Assembly (NCBI RefSeq): GCF_018982965.1
Contig: NZ_JACBYP010000021.1
Span: 25,112 to 89,111 of the forward strand
Reading direction: 5' to 3'
DNA from: Streptomyces mayonensis
GTDB lineage: Bacteria > Actinomycetota > Actinomycetes > Streptomycetales > Streptomycetaceae
Length of the DNA: 64,000 bases
Positions 52,431 through 62,497 of this stretch are shown in pieces (positions within the stretch are counted from its first letter, which is position 1; each line of letters opens with the position of its first letter). The notes beneath the pieces were generated by a model. That model was given only the letters and a program-made list of their open reading frames with translations. It had not been told where the DNA came from and ran no database searches. A program made the position numbers and the translations under genes.

Positions 52431-55430
52431 TCAGCCGGTGTCCGATCCGCCGCCGGTGTCACCGGTCGGACTCGCGTCCGGACTGCTCTGGTCTCCCCCG
52501 GCCTTGTCCGCGCCGCTCGCTCCGTCACCGCCCTTGTCGTCACCGTTCTTGCCGGTGCCCTGGTCGGCCTTGGACTGGGCGTCCTCGGCCCGCTGCAACG
52601 CCTCCTCCAGGTCCTTCTGCGCCTCGGCGTAGGCGCCCAGGTCCTTCTGCTCCAGGGCCTTCTGCCCGGCGTCGAAGGCCTTCTGCGCGTCGCCCAGCGC
52701 TTCCTTGACCGTGGGGTTGGTGTCCGTCGGTGGCGGCTCGGTCGTGTCCTCGCCCTCGTCCGACGGTTGCTCGTTCTCGGCGGCCTGCGCTCCGAAGACC
52801 TTGCTGAGGGCTTCGTCGAGCGTGTTCTCGAAGGCCGTGTTGCCTCCGTAGCTCACGAGCACCTTGCGCAGCAGCGGGTACTTGAGGTCGCCACCGCGGA
52901 CGTAGACCGGTTCGACGTACAGGAGTCCGCCGTCGACCGGCACCGTCAGCAGGTTTCCGTACTCGACCTCCGAGTCGCCACCTCTCAGCAGCCTGATCGT
53001 CTCGGCGATGTCCTGTTCGGAGTTCAGCTGGCTCTGGACCTGTTTGGGTCCGTTGACGGTCGTACTGGTCGGCAGTTTCAGGATTCTGATCTTGCCGTAG
53101 TCGCTGGTTCCCGCCTCGGCGTCGACGGCCATGAACGCGCTGAGGTTGTCACGTCCGTTGGGTGTGAACGTCGTCGTCAGCGAGAAGGCCTGCTGGTCCT
53201 GGTCGGGCATCTTCATGCTCAGGTAGTACGGCGGGACCGAGTCGCTCGACTTGTTGGTCGGGTCGTCCGGAACCTGCCACACCTCGCTGCCGCTGAGGAA
53301 CGTGTTGGCGTCCTTCACGTGGTACCGCGTGAGCAGCTCCCGCTGGACCTTGAACAGGTCCTGGGGGTAGCGCAGGTGGGCCATCAGCTCCTTGGAGATC
53401 TCGCCCTTGTCCTGCACGGTGTCCGGGAACGCCTTCATCCAGGTCTTGAGGACCGGGTCCTTGGTGTCCCACTGGTACAGCTTGACGTCGCCGCTGTACG
53501 CGTCGACGGTCGCCTTGACGCTGTTGCGGATGTAGTTGACCTGGTTCTGCTGGGCCACCACCGCGCGCGAGTTGTTGTTCGCGGTCAGCGAGTCGGCGGT
53601 CGTGTCACCGAGCGTCGTACGGGAGGCGTACGGATAGCCGTTCGTCGTCGTGTAGGCGTCGACGATCCACTGGATACGGCCGTCCACGACCGCCGGGTAG
53701 GCGTCGCCGTCGATGGTCAGCCACGGGGCGACCGCCTCGACGCGCTCCTTGGGCGTGCGGTTGTACAGGATCCGCGAGCCGTCGCCGATCGCGCCGGAGT
53801 AGAGGATCTGCGGTTCGCTGAACGCCGCCGCGTACGCCGCGCGGTTGACCGGGTTGGACAGGTCGACCCCGCTGTCGCCCTTGTAGCTGAAGGTCTTCTC
53901 CCCGGTGTCGTCCGAGTAGTCGATCTCCTTCTGGGGGCCGCCGACGATCGAGTAGGTGGTGGTCTTCTCGCCGTAGTAGATCCGCTGCTCGTACTTTCCG
54001 AGGTCTCCCTCGGACGGCAGGTCCGACTCGGTGAAGACCGGGCGGCCCTCGGAGTCGACGGCCGTGCCCTTGGCGGCGACCACTCCGTACCCGTGGGTGT
54101 AGCGGAAGTGGTTGTTGATCCAGTTCTTCTTCGGGATGCCGGCCAGGTTCAGCTCGCGCAGACCGATGACCGTGTCCTGGTCCTTGCCGTCCTTCGAGTA
54201 GCGGTCCACGTCCAGGTTGGTCGGGAACGCGTAGTAGTTCCGCATCTGCTGGAGCTGCTGGAAGGTCGGCGAGATGACGTTCGGGTCCATGATCCGGATG
54301 GACGCCGCGGCGTCCACGTCGTCACGGAGCTTCGTCTTGTCCTTGGTCTCGCTCTTGCCCGCGTACTCGGTGACCTGGGTGCCCTCGATGCCGTACGCGT
54401 CGCGCGTGGCCGCGAGGTTCTTCTCGACGTACGGCGCCTCCTTGGCCTGCTCGTTCGGCTGGACCTGGAACTTCTGCACGAGCGCCGGGTACAGGCCGCC
54501 GATGAGGATCGCGGAGAGCACCATCAGGCCGAGGCCGATCACCGGCAGCTGCCAGGTGCGCCGCCACAGGGTGGCGAAGAAGAGCAGCGCGCAGATGACG
54601 GCGATGCAGAACAGGATCGTCTTGGCCGGCAGGTAGGCGTTGGCGTCGACGTACCTGAGGCCCGTCCAGTTGTCGGTGGCCTTGAAGTCGCTGGACTTCA
54701 CGGCCAGGCCGTACCGGTCGAGCCAGTAGGCGACCGCCTTGAAGGCGACGAAGACGCCGATGAGCACCGAGAGGTGCCCGGTGGCGGCGGCCGTGGCGCG
54801 CGCACCCGGGCTGGTGACGCGGAGTCCGCCGTACAGGTAGTGGGTGAGCGCGGCGGCGATCACGGAGATGATCACGGCCGCGAAGCCGAACCCGAGCAGG
54901 AACCGGTACCAGGGCAGGTCGAAGGCGTAGAAGGAGACGTCCAGCTTGAACTGGGGGTCCTTCTGCCCGAAGGGCACGCCGTTGACCCACATCAGCCACG
55001 TGCGCCACTGGCCGGAGGCCGAGGCGCCGGCGATCAGACCGACCAGGGCGGTGATGCCGAGCAGCAGCCACTTCTTGTACGGGGCGATGCCCATCCGGTA
55101 CCGGTCGAGGTTCTGCTGCTCCATCGACATGGCGCTCAGCGGCGGGCGCATGCGGTGGGCCAACCAGATGTTGAATCCCACGGCGAGCGCCATCAGCAGG
55201 CCGAAGACGAAGAAGAGCCCGATCTTGGTCCACAGGGTCGTCGTGAACACCGACGAGTAGTGGACCGACCGGTACCAGAGCCAGTCCGTCCAGAACCCCG
55301 CGAACATGGTGAACGCCATGGCGAGCACGGCGAGGACACCGAGTGTCAGCAGCAGGGTTCGGACACGCCGGGACGGGCGGCCCACTCTGATCCGCGGCCC
55401 CGACGGGGGGCCTCCGCCGCGGTCCGGCAT
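52431..55430 (-). CDS. UPF0182-family large membrane protein
   Basis: A 999-aa protein with seven membrane helices in the first about 330 residues ([20 protein letters not shown] and following), a large extracytoplasmic region, and a Glu/Lys/Ala coiled-coil-like tail ([20 protein letters not shown]) ending in Gly/Asp/Ser. The family is conserved across actinobacteria and has no known function. MPDRGGG at 55430 is my preferred start; a GTG at 55448 with weak RBS is possible. Divergent from the PPA1309-type gene. Confidence 0.88.
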   Translation of the reverse strand: MPDRGGGPPSGPRIRVGRPSRRVRTLLLTLGVLAVLAMAFTMFAGFWTDWLWYRSVHYSSVFTTTLWTKIGLFFVFGLLMALAVGFNIWLAHRMRPPLSAMSMEQQNLDRYRMGIAPYKKWLLLGITALVGLIAGASASGQWRTWLMWVNGVPFGQKDPQFKLDVSFYAFDLPWYRFLLGFGFAAVIISVIAAALTHYLYGGLRVTSPGARATAAATGHLSVLIGVFVAFKAVAYWLDRYGLAVKSSDFKATDNWTGLRYVDANAYLPAKTILFCIAVICALLFFATLWRRTWQLPVIGLGLMVLSAILIGGLYPALVQKFQVQPNEQAKEAPYVEKNLAATRDAYGIEGTQVTEYAGKSETKDKTKLRDDVDAAASIRIMDPNVISPTFQQLQQMRNYYAFPTNLDVDRYSKDGKDQDTVIGLRELNLAGIPKKNWINNHFRYTHGYGVVAAKGTAVDSEGRPVFTESDLPSEGDLGKYEQRIYYGEKTTTYSIVGGPQKEIDYSDDTGEKTFSYKGDSGVDLSNPVNRAAYAAAFSEPQILYSGAIGDGSRILYNRTPKERVEAVAPWLTIDGDAYPAVVDGRIQWIVDAYTTTNGYPYASRTTLGDTTADSLTANNNSRAVVAQQNQVNYIRNSVKATVDAYSGDVKLYQWDTKDPVLKTWMKAFPDTVQDKGEISKELMAHLRYPQDLFKVQRELLTRYHVKDANTFLSGSEVWQVPDDPTNKSSDSVPPYYLSMKMPDQDQQAFSLTTTFTPNGRDNLSAFMAVDAEAGTSDYGKIRILKLPTSTTVNGPKQVQSQLNSEQDIAETIRLLRGGDSEVEYGNLLTVPVDGGLLYVEPVYVRGGDLKYPLLRKVLVSYGGNTAFENTLDEALSKVFGAQAAENEQPSDEGEDTTEPPPTDTNPTVKEALGDAQKAFDAGQKALEQKDLGAYAEAQKDLEEALQRAEDAQSKADQGTGKNGDDKGGDGASGADKAGGDQSSPDASPTGDTGGGSDTG

Positions 55431-55595
55431 CTGGAAAGCCAAGGTGCGCACCTCGAAAGTTCGCTGTTGATACGTCAGGCCCTCGGGTTCGCGGGCCCCC
55501 CGTGCGCCCTCGTGATCGTGGGCCCACACTTATGCAACTTACTCAACGTTTACTCGGTTCCCGATTCGGGCTACGAACGAGGCAGGATTGTGACC

Positions 55596-56138
55596 ATGTC
55601 CAACACCCCGATGGCAGCGAGCCCCCTGACCCGGGCCGTACTCGAGATCGACGAGTACGTCTCCGGCCTCGGCTGGGACCAGCCCGCACGCCTCTTTGCA
55701 CTTGTCGACACCGCACGTCTGAGGGCCGATCAGCCCTCGCTCGCGGACCGCCTCGGTCTGCGGGACGAGCCGGACAGCTCCGGCCTGACCCCCATCGAAC
55801 AGGACGAGGTTCCAACGGACCAGCCCCTCGACGAGTTCCTGGGCACCATCGCCTGGCCCGACGCGGTGGTCGGCTGCGCGCTCGCCGTGGAACGTCTGAT
55901 GCTGCCCCCGTCGGCCGAGGCCCAGGTCCCGGAGGGCCTGGACGAGACGAAGCTGGCGCGGTGGGTGGCGGAGCACCCGGAGCGGCAGGAGGTCCGGATG
56001 ACGGTCGCGGTCCTGCGCGACGGCGCCCGGGACTCGGCCCTGCGGCTGCGGGAGAAGGACACGGCCACGGAGGTCCTCACGGGTTCCGACCTGGTGCCGG
56101 GCCTGGCGCAGGCCCTTTCGGCGACCTTCGCGGAGTAG
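55596..56138 (+). CDS. PPA1309-family conserved protein
   Basis: A 180-aa soluble acidic protein conserved in actinobacteria beside UPF0182 genes. Recognisable stretches are AVLEIDEYVSGLGWDQPARLFALV and WPDAVVGCALAVERLMLPP. No catalytic motif is known. ATG at 55596 follows GAGGCAGG; an in-frame GTG two codons earlier cannot be excluded. The shared 165-nt divergent region supports a functional link with the UPF0182 protein. Confidence 0.85.
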   Translation: MSNTPMAASPLTRAVLEIDEYVSGLGWDQPARLFALVDTARLRADQPSLADRLGLRDEPDSSGLTPIEQDEVPTDQPLDEFLGTIAWPDAVVGCALAVERLMLPPSAEAQVPEGLDETKLARWVAEHPERQEVRMTVAVLRDGARDSALRLREKDTATEVLTGSDLVPGLAQALSATFAE

Positions 56139-56171
56139 GTTCCGCCGGGATCCAGCAGGCCGCTCGCCGTG

Positions 56172-57266
56172 TCAGCCGGTCGTGCACTTCGGCAGGTCGC
56201 CGGTCTTCCCGGAGCGGATGTCCTCGAGCGCGCCGAGGGCGTCGTCGATGGTGTCCACCTTCACGAGGGTGAGCCCGTCGGGGGTGTCCGCGGCGGCGGT
56301 CGCACAGTTGTCGGCGGGCGTCAGGAAGTACTGGGCGCCCTTGTCGTGCGCTCCGATGGTCTTCATGCCGATGCCGCCGATCGGGCCGACCTTGCCGTTG
56401 TCGTCGATCGTCCCGGTACCGGCGACGAACTTGCCACCGGTGAGGTCGCCCGGCGTGAGCTTGTCGTAGATGCCGAGGGCGAACATCAGACCGGCGCTCG
56501 GACCGCCGACGTCGGCCAGCTTGATGTCGATGTCGAACGGGAACGTGTGATCGGTCCCGGCGGAGATCCCGACGATGGCGCGCTCCTCGCCGTTGTCGTC
56601 CGAGGTCTCGGTGGTGACCGTGACCTTCTCCGTCTTCGTGGGCGTCCGGCGCTCCTTCTCCGCGGCGGCCTGCTCCTTGGCCGGCACGATCGTGAAGACG
56701 ACGTCCTCGCCGGGCTTGTGCTTGGTCACCAGGTCGGAGACGTCGGTGGGCTTCTTGACGGCCGTGCCGTCCACGGCCTTGATCACGTCGCCCGCGTGCA
56801 GCCGGCCCTGCGAAGGAGAGTCCTTGACGACTGCGGAGACGACCACCCAGGACTTCACCGGGATGTCGAGCGCCTTCAGCGCGGCGACCTTCGCGCTCTC
56901 CTGGGACTGGCTGAATTCCTCCGCGTTCTCCTGGGTGGCCTCTTCCTCGGTCTTGCCGTCCGGGTAGAGCGTCTCGTGCTGCACCACACTGGTGTCGTGG
57001 GACAGCCAGCCGTAGACGGCCTCCACGAGGTTCATCTTGTACTCGGCGCTGGTCACCCGGACCGTGGTCATGTTCAGGTGCCCGCTCGCCTCGTAGGTCT
57101 CGTGACCGGTGATCTGCAGCACCGGCTCACCGTCGTGGTCCCCGAGGGTGTTCACCGTCGGCCCCGGTGACATCTCCGAGTAGGGCACGGGGATGAAAAC
57201 ACCCGCGCACAGGAGCGCGATCAGCATCAGGGTGGAGGCGAGCATCGTCGCGGTGCGGCGTGGCAT
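56172..57266 (-). CDS. Secreted/anchored PDZ-Lon-like serine protease
   Basis: A 364-aa YlbL-like protease. Residues about 7-27 form an N-terminal signal anchor (MLASTLMLIALLCAGVFIP). A PDZ domain follows at about 125-200 (RLHAGDVIKAVDGTAV), then a Lon-type catalytic domain with Ser257 in GGPSAGL and Lys302 in GGIGMKTIG, the Ser/Lys dyad. It acts outside the membrane on unknown substrates. A Glu/Gln-rich segment (TEEEATQENAEEFSQSQES) precedes the PDZ. Length and order match the family. Confidence 0.92.
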   Translation of the reverse strand: MPRRTATMLASTLMLIALLCAGVFIPVPYSEMSPGPTVNTLGDHDGEPVLQITGHETYEASGHLNMTTVRVTSAEYKMNLVEAVYGWLSHDTSVVQHETLYPDGKTEEEATQENAEEFSQSQESAKVAALKALDIPVKSWVVVSAVVKDSPSQGRLHAGDVIKAVDGTAVKKPTDVSDLVTKHKPGEDVVFTIVPAKEQAAAEKERRTPTKTEKVTVTTETSDDNGEERAIVGISAGTDHTFPFDIDIKLADVGGPSAGLMFALGIYDKLTPGDLTGGKFVAGTGTIDDNGKVGPIGGIGMKTIGAHDKGAQYFLTPADNCATAAADTPDGLTLVKVDTIDDALGALEDIRSGKTGDLPKCTTG

Positions 57267-57350
57267 GGCACGACAGTACGGGACGTGGCTGTCAGAGCAC
57301 CGTCAGGGCGGTCCCTGCCGGGACGGCTCTCCCGTCAGGGCGCTTGCCGG

Positions 57351-57515
57351 TCAGGCGCCGGTGCGGGGCTTCTCCATGGCCTCGCGGAACCGGGCGTACC
57401 CGTCGAGTTCGGGGCCGTCGCTGCGGGTCTTGCGGGTGCGGTTGACCCAGCTTCCCCACAGTCCCGCGCCGACGGCGGCCAAAAGCGGGATCAGCAACCA
57501 GGCAAGCGCTGCCAT
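57351..57515 (-). CDS. 54-aa single-span membrane protein
   Basis: A short protein starting MAALAWLLIPLLAAVGAGLW, one membrane helix, then a basic/acidic cytoplasmic tail (NRTRKTRSDGPELDGYARF) ending RTGA. A strong GGGAGG precedes the ATG and third positions are G/C-rich, so it is coding despite its size. Conserved small proteins of this kind lie beside the Lon-like protease in Streptomyces as I remember. Function unknown. Confidence 0.75.
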   Translation of the reverse strand: MAALAWLLIPLLAAVGAGLWGSWVNRTRKTRSDGPELDGYARFREAMEKPRTGA

Positions 57516-57673
57516 GTCCGACCTCCCAGCCCCACGAGCGTCCGCAACTGACTGATCAGCAGATTAACCATCCGCAGTGACAACGCTCACGCCGGGGGGC
57601 AGGTTACGCAAGCCGAGGGACCAGGACCCTCTTTTTCCGGACACGCCCCGACCACCACCCCTGAACGAGGTCG

Positions 57674-58132
57674 CTACGCGCCCACCCATTCTTCTGTGCC
57701 GTCGGAGAACGTCTGGTGCTTCCAGATGGGCACCTCGCGCTTCAGGTCGTCGATCAGCTTCCGGCAGGCGTCGAAGGCCTCGCCCCGGTGCGGGCAGGAC
57801 ACGGCGACGACCACGGCGAGGTCCCCGACCTCCAGATCCCCCACACGGTGGACGGCGGCGAGCGCCCGTACGGGGTACTCCGCGACCACCTTCTCGGCGA
57901 TCCGCCGCATCTCGGCCTCGGCACTGGGATGGCAGGAGTACCCGAGCCGGTCGACGTCGGTGCCGCCGTCGTGGTTGCGCACCGTGCCCACGAACAGTGC
58001 CGTGCCGCCGGCCGCGTCGTCCCCGACGGCCCGGAAGACCTCGTCCACGGACAGGGGCGTCTCCCGGACGCCGATCAGCTTGACGGGGTCCGCAGCGGCC
58101 AGCTCACCGGGGTGATCGTTCGTGGTTGCCAT
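57674..58132 (-). CDS. moaE: Molybdopterin synthase catalytic subunit
   Basis: A 152-aa MoaE protein, which transfers sulfur from MoaD thiocarboxylate to precursor Z. Motifs are FVGTVRNHDGG, AVHRVGDLEVGD, CPHRGEAFDACR and the catalytic-Lys block VPIWKHQTFSDG. An N-terminal extension of about 25 residues is present. Neither moaD nor other moa genes are nearby. ATG at 58132 is the first plausible start; the longer open frame runs antisense through the epimerase gene. Confidence 0.93.
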   Translation of the reverse strand: MATTNDHPGELAAADPVKLIGVRETPLSVDEVFRAVGDDAAGGTALFVGTVRNHDGGTDVDRLGYSCHPSAEAEMRRIAEKVVAEYPVRALAAVHRVGDLEVGDLAVVVAVSCPHRGEAFDACRKLIDDLKREVPIWKHQTFSDGTEEWVGA

Positions 58133-58235
58133 GTGTCCATCGTGCCGCACGCCACTGACAGACCGGAACGGCCTGATCGTCCGGCACACGCGCGTACCGC
58201 CTCGGAGGCTTCTCCGGGGCAGCCGCGCGGGGACA

Positions 58236-58350
58236 CGTGCCGGGGCCGGGTGTCGGGGGCCGGGTGTCCCGGGCGGGTGTCCCGGCCCGGGCGGGTGTCC
58301 CCGCGCGGTGGGCGGGTGTCCCGGGCGGTGGGCGGGTGTCCCGGGCGGTG
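58236..58350. repeat. Tandem GGGCGGGTGTCCCGG repeats
   Basis: About six imperfect copies of CGGGTGTCCCGG-type units with a roughly 21-nt period at the end. The array fills the gap between the moaE start and the epimerase stop. Confidence 0.75.
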
Positions 58351-59472
58351 TCAGATGCGGCGCCGGGCCTTCCGCGCCCGCCGCACCACCGCCGCGGCGC
58401 CCAGCAGCGCCACCGTCGCGCCCGCGGCGCCCGCCGCCGTGGCGTCCTTGCGCCCGAGGCGACGGCCGGCCACCGTGTGCCGGCCGGAGACCTCTTCGAG
58501 GAGTTCCGCGAGCACCTCCTCGTTGGTGTACTTCGGCCGCCATCCCGCGTCGTGCAGCCGGCTGCCGCTCACCACCCAGGGATACATCGTGTACGCCAGG
58601 TCCCCCGCAGGTGAGGGCGTCAGACCGATCCGGTGCAGCCGGGCCGCCGCGCCGAGCGCCACCGCCGAGGGCAGCTCCATCCGGCGGATCCCGCTGAGCT
58701 CCTCGACCTCCTCCTGCTCGAGCCACCCGTCGCACCCGACGACCAGTTCCCCGTCCGCCTTCTCCAGGACGGCGTACTCCAGGGCACTGCACAGGTCGTC
58801 CACGTGGCAGAACTGCCAGGCGGGCCGCGATCCCGCCACGACCAGCAGCCGGGGCGACTCGAAATACCTGGTCAGGGCGGTGTCCATGCCGCCGACCAGA
58901 ACGGCCGGGCGGACCACGCTCACGTTGAGCCCGGGGTGTGCCCGTGGCGCGCGCCGGGCGAGCCGTTCGATCTCCAGGAGGTCGCCGACGCCCGTGGCCT
59001 CGGCCGTGGCGCGCAGCTCGGCGTCCTCGGACAGCGGCAGTTCGTTGTCCGGGTGCGCGCCGTAGACCATCGCCGAGGTGCACAGCACGACCCGGCGCAC
59101 ACCGGCGGCCGCGGCGGCGGTCAGGACGGTCTGCGTCCCCCGGACGTTGTAAGCCGTCCGGGCGGCCGCGTCGGTCTCCAGGTCGAGGTCGAGCGCAAGG
59201 TGCACCACAACGTCCGCACCCCGCAGTTTCTCGGCGACGGCGGGGTCCCGTACGTCCAGAACGTGCCACCGCGCGGTCTCGCACTCCCCTCGCCGCTCGT
59301 CGATGGCCACGACCTGTCTGACCTCGTCCGATGCGGCGAGCCGAGCGGTCAGCAGGGCTCCGACCCCGGTCGCGGCACCGGTGACCGCGACGACGGGTCC
59401 GCGCGCGCCGGGGCGGGCGGAACTGGTTGACTGGTTTCGCGCTGCGCGAACCTGCGGATCTGGGGAACTCAC
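58351..59472 (-). CDS. NAD-dependent epimerase/dehydratase-like protein
   Basis: A 373-aa extended SDR-fold protein. The dinucleotide-binding GAATGVG is at about 31-37 (family TGxxGxxG), followed by LDVRD and DVVVHLAL. At the active site VLCTSAMVYGAHPDNELPL replaces the clear YxxxK motif, so activity may be altered. The C-terminus ends in a hydrophobic helix and a basic tail (VVRRARKARRRI), suggesting membrane attachment. GTG at 59472 follows GGAGAC. Substrate unknown. Confidence 0.85.
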   Translation of the reverse strand: MSSPDPQVRAARNQSTSSARPGARGPVVAVTGAATGVGALLTARLAASDEVRQVVAIDERRGECETARWHVLDVRDPAVAEKLRGADVVVHLALDLDLETDAAARTAYNVRGTQTVLTAAAAAGVRRVVLCTSAMVYGAHPDNELPLSEDAELRATAEATGVGDLLEIERLARRAPRAHPGLNVSVVRPAVLVGGMDTALTRYFESPRLLVVAGSRPAWQFCHVDDLCSALEYAVLEKADGELVVGCDGWLEQEEVEELSGIRRMELPSAVALGAAARLHRIGLTPSPAGDLAYTMYPWVVSGSRLHDAGWRPKYTNEEVLAELLEEVSGRHTVAGRRLGRKDATAAGAAGATVALLGAAAVVRRARKARRRI

Positions 59473-59664
59473 CGGGCGTCTCCAGCGGTTGTCTTCAGTA
59501 CGGGCGCGAGCGACGCGTACGTACCAGGTGGCATCCATCCTGCCGCAGGCAGCCGTCCGGCGAAGCACCGAGGCCCGAACGGCCCGGGGTGTCTACGCTG
59601 GGTGGTGAAGTCGGGCAGCCGTGCCGCCGGAAAGAACCGGCGGCCCTACCAGCCGAGGAACCCC

Positions 59665-61158
59665 GTGAGTGACACCCCATTCGGATTCGGCCTTCCGCCG
59701 GAGGAGCCGGACGACGGCGACGAGGGCAAGAAGAAGGACCAGCAGAGCGGCGGTGGTCAGGGACCGGCCAACCCGTTCGGATTCGGGACGCCCGGAGCCG
59801 GAGGCCTTGGCGGCCCCGGCGCGGACAACCCGTTCGCTGCCATGTTCGGGTCCATGAACCCCAACGACCTGGGCGCCGCGTTCCAGCAGCTCGGCCAGAT
59901 GCTCTCCTACGAGGGCGGCCCGGTGAACTGGGACATGGCCAAGCAGATCGCGCGCCAGACGGTCTCCCAGGGCACGCCGGACGGCCGGAAGGACGCCAGC
60001 GTCGGTCCCGCCGAGCGCAACGCGGTGCAGGAGGCCGTACGCCTGGCCGACCTGTGGCTGGACGACGCGACCGCCCTGCCCTCGGGTGCCGGCACCGCGG
60101 TGGCGTGGAGCCGCGCGGAGTGGGTCGAGGCGACCCTGCCCGCCTGGCGTGAGCTGGTCGACCCGGTCGCCGAGCGCGTCGGCAACGCCATGGGGGACGT
60201 GCTGCCCGAGGAGATGCAGGCCATGGCCGGCCCGCTGATCGGCATGATGCGGTCCATGGGCGGCGCCATGTTCGGCACGCAGATCGGTCAGGCCGTCGGC
60301 GTCCTGGCCGGCGAGGTCGTCGGCTCGACCGACGTGGGCCTGCCGCTCGGCCCGTCGGGGAAGGCCGCGCTGCTGCCGGCCAACATCGAGGCCTTCGGCA
60401 AGGACCTCGGCGTGCCGCAGGAGGAGGTGCGGCTGTATCTCGCCCTGCGCGAGGCCGCCCACCAGCGTCTCTTCGCACACGTGCCGTGGCTGCGCTCGCA
60501 CCTGTTCGGCGCCGTCGACGGGTATGCGCGGGGGATCAAGGTCGACACGGCGAAGCTCGAGGACGTGGTCGGCCAGTTCGACCCGCAGAACCCCGAGCAG
60601 CTGCAGGAGGCTCTCCAGCAGGGCATGTTCCAGCCGGAGGACACGCCGGAGCAGAAGGCGGCCCTGGCCCGGCTCGAGACGGCTCTGGCGCTCGTCGAGG
60701 GCTGGGTGGACGCGGTGGTACACACCGCCGCCAAGCCGCGCCTGTCCTCCGCCGACGCGCTGCGCGAGACGCTGCGCCGCCGGCGCGCCTCCGGCGGCCC
60801 GGCGGAGCAGACGTTCGCCACGCTGATCGGCCTGGAGCTGCGCCCGCGCCGGCTGCGCGACGCCTCCCGTCTGTGGGCCTCCCTCACGGACGCGCACGGT
60901 GTCGACGGCCGGGACGGTCTGTGGGCCCACCCGGACATGCTGCCGAACGCGTCCGACCTGGACGACCCGGACGGCTTCGTCCACCGTGAGCAGCTCGACT
61001 TCTCCGAGCTGGACAAGATGCTCGGCGAGGCGGCGGGCAAGCCCGACCTCAGGAAGAAGGACGGGACGGCACCGGACGACAAGCGCACGGACGACGAGGG
61101 CCCGGGCAGCGAGGGCCCCGGCGGTGCCGACGGCAGGAAGGGTGACGGCGCCGAGTGA
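59665..61158 (+). CDS. Zincin_2-family (DUF2342) putative metalloprotease
   Basis: A 497-aa protein with an Asn/Gly/Pro-rich N-terminus (PFGFG and NPFGFG copies), then a conserved helical domain (GPVNWDMAKQIARQTVSQG) and LREAAHQRLFAHVPWLRSHL. The latter is the EAAH-type zinc site of the zincin_2 group, not a full HExxH. The C-terminus is an acidic/glycine tail. Activity has not been shown for the family as far as I know. GTG at 59665 has GAGGAA upstream. The NUDIX gene overlaps its stop (GTGA). Confidence 0.85.
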   Translation: MSDTPFGFGLPPEEPDDGDEGKKKDQQSGGGQGPANPFGFGTPGAGGLGGPGADNPFAAMFGSMNPNDLGAAFQQLGQMLSYEGGPVNWDMAKQIARQTVSQGTPDGRKDASVGPAERNAVQEAVRLADLWLDDATALPSGAGTAVAWSRAEWVEATLPAWRELVDPVAERVGNAMGDVLPEEMQAMAGPLIGMMRSMGGAMFGTQIGQAVGVLAGEVVGSTDVGLPLGPSGKAALLPANIEAFGKDLGVPQEEVRLYLALREAAHQRLFAHVPWLRSHLFGAVDGYARGIKVDTAKLEDVVGQFDPQNPEQLQEALQQGMFQPEDTPEQKAALARLETALALVEGWVDAVVHTAAKPRLSSADALRETLRRRRASGGPAEQTFATLIGLELRPRRLRDASRLWASLTDAHGVDGRDGLWAHPDMLPNASDLDDPDGFVHREQLDFSELDKMLGEAAGKPDLRKKDGTAPDDKRTDDEGPGSEGPGGADGRKGDGAE

Positions 61159-61670
61159 GCCTCCACGACGACGCGCTCCTGGTCCTGAAGGAGCACCGGG
61201 GCCAGGACGAGCTGCGTCAGGTCTACCTGGACCACCTTGCGGCGTACCCGGACGGCATGTGGAAGGCCTGCGCGAGCGGGCACGTCACGGCGAGCGCGCT
61301 GGTGATCGACCCGTCGCGCGGGCGGGTGCTGCTGACCCTGCACAAGAAGATGCGCATGTGGCTGCAGATGGGCGGCCACTGCGAGCCGGTCGACGAGACC
61401 CTGGCGCGGGCCGCCCTGCGCGAGGCGACCGAGGAGTCCGGCATCGAGGGCCTGGGCCTGCTCCCCGGCGGTCCGGTGCGTCTGGACCGGCACCACACGC
61501 CCTGTGCCTGGCACCTGGATGTCCAGTACGCCGCCCTCGCCCCGGCCGGGGCCGTGGAGGCGATCAGCGACGAGTCCCTCGACCTGCGCTGGTTCCCGTA
61601 CGCCGAGGTCGCCGACGTGGCCGACGAGTCGGTGGTGCGCCTGGTGGAGGCGACCCTCGCCCGGCTCTGA
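61155..61670 (+). CDS. NUDIX hydrolase
   Basis: A 171-aa NUDIX protein cleaving a nucleoside-diphosphate-type bond. The NUDIX box spans GGHCEPVDETLARAALREATEESG (about 74-97), with REATEES as the REUXEE core. A helical N-terminal segment precedes it. GTG overlaps the upstream stop, so it is co-translated with the zincin_2 protein. A terminator hairpin follows. Substrate unknown. Confidence 0.92.
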   Translation: MSLHDDALLVLKEHRGQDELRQVYLDHLAAYPDGMWKACASGHVTASALVIDPSRGRVLLTLHKKMRMWLQMGGHCEPVDETLARAALREATEESGIEGLGLLPGGPVRLDRHHTPCAWHLDVQYAALAPAGAVEAISDESLDLRWFPYAEVADVADESVVRLVEATLARL

Positions 61671-61671
61671 G

Positions 61672-61711
61672 CCGGTAAGGGGTGACCGCCATGGCAGGCA
61701 CCCCTTACCGG
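61672..61711. terminator. Bidirectional terminator, NUDIX/AIM24
   Basis: CCGGTAAGGGGTG (61672-61684) pairs perfectly with CACCCCTTACCGG (61699-61711), between convergent genes. Confidence 0.88.
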
Positions 61712-61724
61712 GCAGGCTGCGGGC

Positions 61725-62480
61725 TCAGCTCCAGACGTTGCCCTGGTTCTGACCACGGGCACCCTGCTGACCCATGCCGTACTGGGCGGCGATACCGGAT
61801 CCGAGCTGGGCGTTCTGCGGAGGCAGCAGCTCGCTGGGCTGGACGAGCGCGAAACCGCTGCCCATGAAGCTCAGCTCCCAGCCCTCGCCGGTGTTGCCAC
61901 GCCGCCGCCACACCCCGGAGGAATGCGTCTGCGCCTGCATCTGCACCCGCAGGCCGGTGGACCAGGCGACGATCGCGTCGGCGTCGCAGTTGACGTACTT
62001 GTCGGGCGTCACCTGCATGAACAGCGGAACGCCCGAGGTCATCAGGGCGACCTTGCCCCGGCCGGTGATGTTGAGCTGGTACTTCCCCGAACCGGAGATG
62101 CCGTACAGGCTGTCCACGGCGATCACCTCGTGGTGCAGGGACGAGTCCATCGCCAGTACGTAGCTGCTGTCGACGGTGAGCCCGTCCTGGTCGACGTCCA
62201 CGAGGTGGATGCACTGGGCGAGGTTGGCGAAGTAGACCGTGCCCTGCCCGTGGCAGCGCATCAGGTCCAGGCCCTCCCCGGTGTGCGCACGCGTGCGTGC
62301 CTGGTTGCTGCCCTGGTACTCGGCGTCGAACTCGACGAGCCCCTGGTAGGCGACCATCGTGCCCTTGCGGGCGAGCACGTCGTCGTGTCCCTCCAGGGCG
62401 ACGCGGAGCATGTGCTTGTTCTGCAGGCTCCAGGTCTCCTGGGTCTGCTGGTCGTTGAAGGCGAAAAGCGGACTCTGCAT
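61725..62480 (-). CDS. AIM24-family protein 1
   Basis: A 251-aa AIM24/TIGR00266 beta-helix protein. It contains LMRCHGQGTVYFANLAQ, LAMDSSLHHEV, GRGKVALMTSGVPLFMQV and NTGEGWELSFMGSGFALVQP. A Gln/Gly-rich tail follows (QYGMGQQGARGQNQG). ATG at 62480 has GAGGGGGAG upstream. The biochemical role of bacterial AIM24 proteins is unknown. First from the left of three adjacent paralogues, each with its own ribosome site and short spacers, probably one transcript. Confidence 0.88.
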   Translation of the reverse strand: MQSPLFAFNDQQTQETWSLQNKHMLRVALEGHDDVLARKGTMVAYQGLVEFDAEYQGSNQARTRAHTGEGLDLMRCHGQGTVYFANLAQCIHLVDVDQDGLTVDSSYVLAMDSSLHHEVIAVDSLYGISGSGKYQLNITGRGKVALMTSGVPLFMQVTPDKYVNCDADAIVAWSTGLRVQMQAQTHSSGVWRRRGNTGEGWELSFMGSGFALVQPSELLPPQNAQLGSGIAAQYGMGQQGARGQNQGNVWS

Positions 62481-62497
62481 GATGTTCTGGCTCCCCC

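Noticed and set aside
52374..56138. A 1254-codon plus-strand open frame
   Set aside because: Its first two thirds are antisense to the well-conserved UPF0182 gene; only the last 180 codons (PPA1309-type) are real. High GC leaves antisense frames open.
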